Assembly (NCBI GenBank): GCA_016919605.1
Contig: JACXTQ010000045.1
Location: 1 to 5,731 of the forward strand
Length of the DNA stretch: 5,731 nucleotides
Reading direction: 5' to 3'
From: Methylovulum sp.
Lineage (GTDB): Bacteria; Pseudomonadota; Gammaproteobacteria; Methylococcales; Methylomonadaceae
Part shown: positions 1-4,060 of the stretch, one piece after another
Layout of the letters: each line of letters starts with the position of its first letter
How positions within the stretch are numbered: position 1 is the first letter of the stretch
Made by a program: the position numbers and the translations under genes
The notes under the pieces: model-generated
Databases searched by the model: none
What the model saw: the letters and a program-made list of their open reading frames with translations, nothing else
What the model was told of the DNA's origin: nothing

Positions 1-758
1 CACCACTATCCTGCCACCTGTTACAGGACAAAGACCCCAGCGACATCGCCGCCATCGAACTGCAAAGCGGCAAATGCAAACTGCGCGTGGCTGACTTATT
101 TACCGTGTCCGGCTCCGACACCCAAACCCTCATCATCAAAAACAGCTTTGACAAGCTCGATTTTATCGGCAAAGACCTTGACGGCGGCAGCATCACCGTA
201 GAAGGCGACGCTGGCGCGTATCTGGCGATGGGCATGAAAACCGGAGAAATTACCGTCTCCGGCCATGCCGGGCTGTATGCCGGTTGTGAAATGAAAAAAG
301 GCTATCTGGAAATTGGTGGCAATGTCGGCGACTTTTTGGGCGGGGCGCTGCCCGGCAACAAAATGGGCATGAAAGGCGGCATGATCTTGGTCAAAGGCAA
401 CGCGGGCGAGCGGGTCGGCGACCATTTACGGCGCGGCACCATCCTTATCGAAGGCGACGCGGGCGATTATTGCGGCTCACGCATGACCGCTGGCACTATC
501 GCGGTCATGGGCCAAACCGGACGTTACCTAGGCTACGCCATGCGCCGTGGCACGTTATTGCTCTGGAACCCACCGCACTTGTCCGCCAGCTTCAACGATT
601 GCGGCACCCATACCCTGGCGTTTTTGCCCCTGCTGTTCAAAGCCTTCCAAACGTTAAACTCAAAATTTGCCGACAGCGCAGCCGTCTTTAACCGTGTGCA
701 ACGCTATGCGGGCGATATGGCGGAAATGGGGCGCGGGGAAGTGTTGGTTAGGAAGTAG
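1..758 (+). CDS. fhcC: Formyltransferase/hydrolase complex subunit C (formylmethanofuran dehydrogenase subunit C-like), 5' partial
   Basis: The frame is open from the left edge (first full codon at base 3) to TAG at 756-758, giving 251 visible residues. Family members are usually about 260-275 residues, so roughly 15-25 N-terminal residues are probably missing. A GTG at base 87 is not the start, because the coding sequence upstream (…IAAIELQSGKCKLRV) continues in frame and fits the family. The protein is built of repeated G-x-x-G-x3-G units (for example GDAGAYLAMG, GHAGLYAG, GNVGDFLGG, GNAGERVG, GDAGDYCG, GQTGRYLG). This is the right-handed beta-helix repeat shared by FwdC/FmdC/FhcC and the C-terminal domain of glutamate synthase. 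In methylotrophic bacteria FhcC is a structural subunit of the cytoplasmic Fhc complex, which moves the formyl group from H4MPT to a methanofuran-like cofactor and releases formate. Fhc genes usually form an fhcBADC-type operon with C last; the hairpin just downstream agrees with that. The archaeal-type name FmdC/FwdC is the main alternative label. Confidence 0.9.
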   Translation, partial: PLSCHLLQDKDPSDIAAIELQSGKCKLRVADLFTVSGSDTQTLIIKNSFDKLDFIGKDLDGGSITVEGDAGAYLAMGMKTGEITVSGHAGLYAGCEMKKGYLEIGGNVGDFLGGALPGNKMGMKGGMILVKGNAGERVGDHLRRGTILIEGDAGDYCGSRMTAGTIAVMGQTGRYLGYAMRRGTLLLWNPPHLSASFNDCGTHTLAFLPLLFKAFQTLNSKFADSAAVFNRVQRYAGDMAEMGRGEVLVRK

Positions 759-773
759 TCGGCAGAGCCTGAA

Positions 774-806
774 TGATACGGGATAAGCGACACCCATCCC
801 GTATCA
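774..806 (+). terminator. Hairpin after fhcC, candidate intrinsic terminator
   Basis: A perfect 11-bp stem (774-784 TGATACGGGAT with 796-806 ATCCCGTATCA) encloses an 11-nt loop and starts 15 bases after the fhcC stop. The stem could extend through GCCTGA/TCAGGC with a 4-nt bulge. The T-run is weak: only TTTT at 815-818, eight bases beyond the stem. Termination is therefore plausible but not strong. The hairpin could instead protect the 3' end of the mRNA. Confidence 0.5.
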
Positions 807-854
807 GGCAACTGTTTTAATTGGGCGGGGTATCAGTGGCCTTAACAGGGTCGC

Positions 855-859
855 GGGAG
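855..859 (+). promoter_or_regulatory. Ribosome binding site deciding the antitoxin start
   Basis: GGGAG lies six bases before the ATG at 866. It supports this start over the in-frame TTG 45 bases upstream. Confidence 0.6.
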
Positions 860-865
860 ACATTA

Positions 866-1078
866 ATGAACACACTGCAAGAAAAAATTAATCAGGAGCT
901 TGATAGCCTACCTTTAAGCTCACAAAAAGAAGTGTTCGATTTTGTGCTCTTCCTTAAGAAAAAAGCCAACACTGAAACCGACCAAGATTTTTTGTCAAAA
1001 AATGCAGGCATTAAACAAGCCATTATCGATGGCTTAAATACACCGCTTGATGAATGCTTAGAGCAATTGGATTGGTGA
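866..1078 (+). CDS. Type II antitoxin, DUF2281-like, partner of the following Txe/YoeB-like toxin
   Basis: A 70-residue acidic protein beginning MNTLQEKINQELDSLP. The ATG at 866 is chosen because GGGAG (855-859) lies six bases upstream; the longer frame from a TTG at 821 has no such site and an unconvincing N-terminus. The N-terminal half (LDSLPLSSQKEVFDFVLFLKK, about residues 12-32) matches the short helical pattern of DUF2281-type antitoxins, in which a 'LP…q.EVldFv.FLk' helix is typical. The C-terminal part (IKQAIIDGLN…EQLDW) would be the flexible toxin-binding segment. The stop TGA overlaps the toxin ATG by one base, so the pair is almost certainly co-translated. By analogy with other type II modules it neutralises the toxin by direct binding and probably represses its own promoter, but no clear DNA-binding fold can be read here. 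The coding region is visibly richer in A/T than fhcC, which suggests acquisition. The module is secure; the exact antitoxin family is less so. Confidence 0.75.
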   Translation: MNTLQEKINQELDSLPLSSQKEVFDFVLFLKKKANTETDQDFLSKNAGIKQAIIDGLNTPLDECLEQLDW

Positions 1079-1338
1079 TGTATAAGCTGTATTACACCAT
1101 CCGGGCAAAAAAAGATGCCCCGCTGATAAAAGCCTCTAACCTGAAAAGTAAAGCGGAAGCGTTATTAAGGTTAATTGCCCAAAACCCTTATGCTTACCCG
1201 CCTGAATTTGAATTTTTAAAAGGTGAATTAAAAGGCGCAATTTCCAGACGGATTAATAAACAGCATCGGCTTGTTTATGAAGTTTTAGAAAAAGAGCGGG
1301 CGATAAAAATTATCATGATGTGGACGCATTATGAGTAA
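1078..1338 (+). CDS. Txe/YoeB-family ribosome-dependent mRNA interferase toxin
   Basis: An 86-residue basic protein. The C-terminal half (residues 42-86, PEFEFLKGELKGAISRRINK … WTHYE) aligns by eye with E. coli YoeB (PEPLKHNLSGFWSRRITEEHRLVY…YHY). Residues matching the YoeB active site are all present: E45 (YoeB E46), R64 in QHRLVY (YoeB R65) and H84-Y85 (YoeB H83-Y84). It should therefore be catalytically competent. Toxins of this family enter the ribosomal A site and cut mRNA during translation. The start is the ATG at 1078, which shares its A with the antitoxin stop (TGATG) and so implies translational coupling; no strong ribosome binding site of its own is visible. An ATG at 1054 in the same frame would add MLRAIGLV and overlap the antitoxin, and is unlikely. 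The N-terminal MYKLYYTIRAKKD stretch differs from E. coli YoeB but is common in bacterial relatives. The partner is a DUF2281-like protein rather than a YefM/Phd antitoxin. Confidence 0.85.
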   Translation: MYKLYYTIRAKKDAPLIKASNLKSKAEALLRLIAQNPYAYPPEFEFLKGELKGAISRRINKQHRLVYEVLEKERAIKIIMMWTHYE

Positions 1339-1474
1339 AAGCACACGGGGGGTAGCCCACACATTGCCATCGCTCCCATGCTCCGGCGTACCTGCACACC
1401 CACAGGGCGTAAAGGGCGGTGTGGGAACGATAGGAAGCGCCTTCACGTCCAAAACATGAAGGCGCATCAAGCGG
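1339..1474. repeat. Gene-free spacer with decayed palindromic repeat between convergent genes
   Basis: No believable gene is present. ATCGCTCCCA (1369-1378) pairs with TGGGAACGAT (1422-1431) with one mismatch; CCCACAC (1356-1362) pairs perfectly with GTGTGGG (1419-1425); CACACC (1395-1400) pairs with GGTGTG (1418-1423). On the minus strand it reads ATCGTTCCCACAC … GGAGCATGGGAGCGAT, which resembles the dispersed 'cgttcccacgc…gcgtgggaacg' palindromes seen in many gammaproteobacteria. I read it as a degenerate copy of such a repeat; the family link comes from memory of the pattern. Confidence 0.45.
1437..1465 (-). terminator. Hairpin downstream of ubiK, candidate terminator of the speE-marR-ubiK unit
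   Basis: GCGCCTTCA (1437-1445) and TGAAGGCGC (1457-1465) form a perfect 9-bp GC-rich stem with an 11-nt loop. On the minus strand it starts nine bases after the ubiK stop and is followed by TTCCTATCGTTCCC, so the T-tract is poor. The symmetric stem could also stop transcription coming from the toxin gene on the opposite strand. Confidence 0.5.
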
Positions 1475-1753
1475 TTAATCTTCCGAATACTCTACTACGT
1501 CAACCAAAGGTGTTTGCGCTTGCTCGATGGCGGCGACGCGTTTTTCCAGGTCTTCCAATTTGGTGCGGGTTTTCGCCAGCACCATTTTTTGGACTTCAAA
1601 CTCTTCCCTAGTCACCAAGTCCAATTTGCCTAGGGCGCTTTGCAGTATGGCGTGGAAGTTTTTTTCCAAATCTTCTTTAAAATTGTTCAGACCGGGCGGG
1701 ATAACCCCGGCCAGACGGTTGGCGATGTCATCTAGGGCTTTAGCATCAAACAT
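1475..1753 (-). CDS. ubiK: Ubiquinone biosynthesis accessory factor UbiK (BMFP family, formerly YqiC)
   Basis: A 92-residue protein with the clear family signature: MFDAKALDDIANRLAGVIPP, then EDLEKNFHAILQSALGKLDLVTREEF, then a coiled-coil C-terminal half (about residues 52-78, VLAKTRTKLEDLEKRVAAIE). UbiK is a soluble, membrane-associating accessory protein that works with UbiJ in aerobic ubiquinone synthesis; it was earlier described as membrane-fusogenic. The start is the ATG at 1753, with GAGAG (1759-1763, minus strand) five bases upstream. A GTG four codons earlier would add MRAT and disagrees with the usual MFD N-terminus. The gene lies 29 bases after the MarR regulator on the same strand, so it is probably the last gene of that unit, and a hairpin follows its stop. 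The acidic end VVEYSED is variable in the family. Confidence 0.9.
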   Translation of the reverse strand: MFDAKALDDIANRLAGVIPPGLNNFKEDLEKNFHAILQSALGKLDLVTREEFEVQKMVLAKTRTKLEDLEKRVAAIEQAQTPLVDVVEYSED

Positions 1754-1782
1754 GGTGGCTCTCACGGTAAATAAAGGGGCTG

Positions 1783-2376
1783 CTAAGGGGAGGTATTAGC
1801 AGACGGGTCAAAACCATCAGCAAGGATATGCTCACGGCATATTTTAACGGAATCGCTTTGGCTTAAGGGCAACTGGGTCAAATTGCATTGATAGTGGTTG
1901 GCCACTTCAATGAAGTTGATGCAAGAATGGCACACCCCAAAACTTTTGGCGTTGTTGGCCTTTTGTAACTCAATCAGGACATTGCTTAACGCCTCTTCAA
2001 TCGTGGTGAAAGTTTGCGAGGCGATAATGGCTTGCGCTTGGGCGAACACGTCAATAGGCTTGATTTCGTCCAACAGCCGCCGCCCTTCATCCGATAGGGC
2101 CAGATGCACCACGCGCCCGTCTTCGCTGTCTTGGCTTTTACTGACGTAGTCCTTACGCTCCAACACTTGGATGGATTGGGAGATAGTGCCTTTGGTCAAG
2201 CCTAAGTATTCGGCAACCGCTGCGGGGGTGTCGCTAAAGCGGTTGCAGGTGGACAAATAATCCAATACTTGGATATGTACAGGCTGCAAGCCGATGGCGG
2301 CAAATTTTTTCCGCTCTTCGGAACGCAACAGATTACTGATGCGCTCGATTAGCCTAAAGGTGTTTAAGTCATCCAT
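1783..2376 (-). CDS. MarR-family winged-helix regulator with cysteine-rich C-terminal tail
   Basis: A 197-residue protein. Residues 1-105 are a MarR-type winged helix: dimer helix at the start, HIQVLDYLSTC, a helix-turn-helix around PAAVAEYLGLTKGTISQSIQ (51-70) with the recognition helix near 61-75, and a wing containing the typical D-x-R (EDGRVVHLALSDEGRRLL). The tail carries C149-H-S-C152, C164, C180 and H183 (CHSC … YQCNLTQLPLS … ICREH). This spacing suggests bound zinc or an iron-sulfur cluster, making a metal- or redox-responsive regulator plausible. The cysteines are seen; the cofactor is inferred. The start is the ATG at 2376, four bases after the speE stop, which implies co-transcription with speE and probable translational coupling, since no strong ribosome binding site is visible. 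The open frame continues to 2586, but that stretch lies inside speE and reads as non-protein-like sequence. Target genes cannot be told; self-regulation of this unit is one possibility. Confidence 0.85.
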   Translation of the reverse strand: MDDLNTFRLIERISNLLRSEERKKFAAIGLQPVHIQVLDYLSTCNRFSDTPAAVAEYLGLTKGTISQSIQVLERKDYVSKSQDSEDGRVVHLALSDEGRRLLDEIKPIDVFAQAQAIIASQTFTTIEEALSNVLIELQKANNAKSFGVCHSCINFIEVANHYQCNLTQLPLSQSDSVKICREHILADGFDPSANTSP

Positions 2377-2380
2377 TCGT

Positions 2381-3229
2381 TTATAATGAAAACGCTTTCT
2401 TAAAAAATTCAGGTTGCGCCAAGGCCGCTTTATGAATATCGACATTGTAATAAGTGGTGTCGAACGGTTTGTTGGCGGACTCCAGTTCGCGGAACTTCGC
2501 CAAACTGGCTTTGCTGGCGATAGTCGCGCTCCACCAGCCGGACGGGTAAATACATTGCGGGAAGAACAGGGTCTGCAAATGTTCAAAGCCCGCCGAAGCC
2601 ATTGCCCCGCGCATGTCGCCGATCAGTTTCAGGTGATACAGGGCGGATTCGCTTTGTTGCACCACCATGCCATGCTCGGACAGGCAGTTAAAGCAATCGT
2701 GGTAAAACGCTTTGCTGAACAAGCCTTCGGCAGGGCCTACGGGGTCGGTGCTATCGACAATGATGATGTCCACTGAATTGGGTTCGGCCTCTTTGACCCA
2801 TTTGATACCGTCAATAAATTTCAGTTGCGCCCGTGGGTCGCCATTGGATGCGCACAGTTCGGGGAAATAGATTTCGGCCAGACGAGTCACGCGCTCGTCA
2901 ATGTCAATTTGCACCGCTTCTTCCACTGAGTCATGTTTTAACACTTCTTTTAGGGTTCCGCAATCGCCGCCGCCAATAATCCACACCCGTTTAGGGTTGG
3001 GGTGGGTAAACAGGGCGGGATGGCTCATCATTTCATGGTAGAAAAAGTTGTCGCGGGTGGACACCATAGTGCAACCGTCAATCACCATCAGATTGCCGAA
3101 AGTTTCGGTTTCGTAAATTTCCAAAAATTGGAAGGCCGATTGTTCTTCGTGCAGTTTCTTTTTAATTTTTAAAGAAAAGGCGGAATCAGCCCCTGGGAGC
3201 TGTTCGGTAAACCATTCTGAGGGGTTCAT
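2381..3229 (-). CDS. speE: Spermidine synthase (polyamine aminopropyltransferase)
   Basis: A 282-residue protein, close to E. coli SpeE (288 residues). It transfers the aminopropyl group of decarboxylated S-adenosylmethionine to putrescine, giving spermidine and methylthioadenosine, in the cytoplasm. Visible motifs in order: N-terminal beta domain (EIYETETFGNLMVIDG); FFYHEMMSHP (62-71); the nucleotide-binding loop IIGGGDCGTLKEVLKH (84-99); IDIDERV (108-114); the active-site segment IIVDSTDPVGPAEGLF (156-171), with D159 as probable catalytic base and D162 contacting the substrate; and the late motif YPSGWWSATIASK. The loop has GGGDCG rather than the commoner GGGDGG, which I recall from some other proteobacterial SpeE proteins, so it is not evidence of inactivity. 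The ATG at 3229 has AGGA seven bases upstream and a good sigma-70-like promoter ahead. It is the first gene of a probable speE-marR-ubiK unit. No speD is in the window. Confidence 0.95.
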   Translation of the reverse strand: MNPSEWFTEQLPGADSAFSLKIKKKLHEEQSAFQFLEIYETETFGNLMVIDGCTMVSTRDNFFYHEMMSHPALFTHPNPKRVWIIGGGDCGTLKEVLKHDSVEEAVQIDIDERVTRLAEIYFPELCASNGDPRAQLKFIDGIKWVKEAEPNSVDIIIVDSTDPVGPAEGLFSKAFYHDCFNCLSEHGMVVQQSESALYHLKLIGDMRGAMASAGFEHLQTLFFPQCIYPSGWWSATIASKASLAKFRELESANKPFDTTYYNVDIHKAALAQPEFFKKAFSL

Positions 3230-3236
3230 TTATGTT

Positions 3237-3240
3237 TCCT
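3237..3240 (-). promoter_or_regulatory. Ribosome binding site of speE
   Basis: AGGA on the minus strand, seven bases before the ATG at 3229, confirms the start. Confidence 0.6.
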
Positions 3241-3264
3241 GAAAAGTAAATAAGTTGAGTGGCT

Positions 3265-3292
3265 ATTATATTAGAATTTGTTAGGCTGTTTA
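3265..3292 (-). promoter_or_regulatory. Sigma-70-like promoter for speE
   Basis: On the minus strand a perfect -10 box TATAAT (3270-3265) lies 16 bases after TAAACA (3292-3287), which matches four of six positions of TTGACA. Transcription would begin near 3258, leaving a leader of about 28 bases before speE. The surroundings are A/T-rich. The -10 is convincing, the -35 only fair. Confidence 0.55.
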
Positions 3293-3336
3293 GTATATTT
3301 GTCGGCTTTGTTTAAGTAGGGGTGTGGCAGAGGGGG

Positions 3337-3360
3337 CTTAAGGCTTTGCCTAGCCTTAAG
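3337..3360. repeat. Perfect 9-bp hairpin in the speE upstream spacer
   Basis: CTTAAGGCT (3337-3345) and AGCCTTAAG (3352-3360) form a perfect stem with a 6-nt loop. No T-tract follows on the minus strand (CCCCCTCTG), and only TATTGCTTTTG follows on the plus strand, where no gene lies upstream. It may be a terminator remnant for the ROCO gene, an operator or a leftover repeat; it lies about 45 bases upstream of the speE -35. Confidence 0.4.
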
Positions 3361-3432
3361 TATTGCTTTTGCTTGGGGTATTGTTGTTAAGTTAATGATT
3401 TTTATATTTATTATCAATTAGATACGATTGTA

Positions 3433-3512
3433 GTAGGTCGGGTTAGCGATAGCGTAACCCGACGTGTGCCGCTCCGATTTTGTCGGGTTACGCTATCGCT
3501 AACCCGACCTAC
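3433..3512. repeat. REPIN: two GTAG-type REP sequences in inverted orientation
   Basis: A perfect 31-bp inverted repeat (3433-3463 with 3482-3512) around an 18-nt loop. Each arm starts, reading inward, with GTAG and continues as its own palindrome: GTCGGGTTA, a nine-base centre GCGATAGCG, then TAACCCGAC. A 5' GTAG followed by an imperfect palindrome is the hallmark of REP sequences mobilised by RAYT (TnpA-REP) transposases, and two REPs facing each other make a REPIN. No transposase is in the window, so the element would be moved in trans. The lack of any mismatch between the arms suggests recent spread or gene conversion. In RNA it would form a very stable hairpin downstream of the ROCO gene and could end or protect that transcript. 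Confidence 0.85.
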
Positions 3513-3543
3513 GCCGTATTTTATCCGCACAATACATTGATTA

Positions 3544-3561
3544 TTAAGATAAATATCTTAA
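3544..3561. repeat. Small A/T-rich inverted repeat downstream of the ROCO gene
   Basis: TTAAGAT (3544-3550) and ATCTTAA (3555-3561) flank a 4-nt loop. Its stability in RNA would be low. It may be an operator-like site or chance in A/T-rich DNA. The rest of 3513-3616 shows no gene. Confidence 0.3.
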
Positions 3562-3590
3562 CTTAATAGCAGTGACGGCGCATAGATACG

Positions 3591-3630
3591 CAACAACAAC
3601 GCAGCCGCCCGTGGGTTTACAACAACAACG
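3591..3630. repeat. Direct 11-bp repeat CAACAACAACG around the ROCO stop codon
   Basis: CAACAACAACG occurs at 3591-3601 and again at 3620-3630, 29 bases apart. The second copy encodes the final Leu-Leu-Leu of the ROCO protein. It could mark a small duplication or slippage at the gene end, or be chance in a triplet-repeat tract. Confidence 0.4.
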
Positions 3631-4060
3631 GGGCAAGCTGCTGGGCTATGGCAATGATGGGCTTGGCGATGTCGCCTACGGCTTTGGCGGCCTCGGTAAT
3701 GCCTTTTAGGCTCATGTCATACCACAGCTTATCAGGGCTGGGGTTTTGGGTTTCCTTAACCAAGGTTTCGGTGCGGCTGGCCATCGTTTCTAAATGGCTG
3801 GCTTGGGCAGCGGGTACTTTAGCGTTTAGTTCTTGGATTTGCGCCAATAGCTGCCCTAATAAAACCTTAACCCCCTCATCCGCTTTAGAGTCTGGCAAGT
3901 GGTTGATAAGGCAGTTTTCGACGGTTTTGGCGGCGATGGCCGAGCCATAATTATGGCCGATGGTTTGGGTGCTGTTGTTTACATCTCTACCCACCACCTG
4001 TCCACCCTCCTTAACATCGCCTTCTGTATAATTGGTGGCTTTAATTTTTCTGTCGTTCAT
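3617..4060 (-). other. Possible internally initiated C-terminal protein of the ROCO gene (147 residues)
   Basis: An in-frame ATG at 4060 (residue 551, MNDRKIKATNYTEGDV) is preceded by GCGGAG, with GGAG at 4070-4067 six bases upstream, a well-spaced ribosome binding site. Initiation here would yield the glycine/asparagine motif plus helical tail alone, cleanly separated from Roc-COR. The motif can be seen directly; actual use as a start is inference. Confidence 0.3.

Noticed and set aside
96..425. Antisense open frame inside fhcC
   Set aside because: Shadow of a clearly coding frame with strong family repeats; no recognisable protein or ribosome binding site.
87..758. GTG at 87 as the start of fhcC
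   Set aside because: The same frame is open and family-like back to base 3, so the gene is cut by the window edge and not short.
821..865. Longer antitoxin from a TTG at 821
   Set aside because: The added residues look non-conserved, and GGGAG is placed correctly for the ATG at 866.
1054..1077. Toxin start at the ATG 1054
   Set aside because: It would overlap the antitoxin by 25 bases; the TGATG junction at 1076-1080 is the typical coupled arrangement and gives the usual N-terminus.
1378..1611. Plus-strand frame across the spacer and ubiK
   Set aside because: It is made of repeat sequence and antisense ubiK and has no protein-like features.
2377..2586. MarR gene extended upstream to 2586
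   Set aside because: This part overlaps the speE C-terminal coding region in another frame, is rich in Pro, Arg and Ser, and precedes a complete MarR domain that starts well at 2376.
2960..2974. Inactive spermidine synthase because of GGGDCG in place of GGGDGG
   Set aside because: I recall the Cys variant in other proteobacterial SpeE proteins, and the catalytic DSTDP segment is intact.
3433..3512. CRISPR repeat or riboswitch
   Set aside because: Only two copies exist, inverted with an 18-base loop and GTAG ends, which fits a REPIN and not a spaced direct-repeat array; it also lies far from the speE start.
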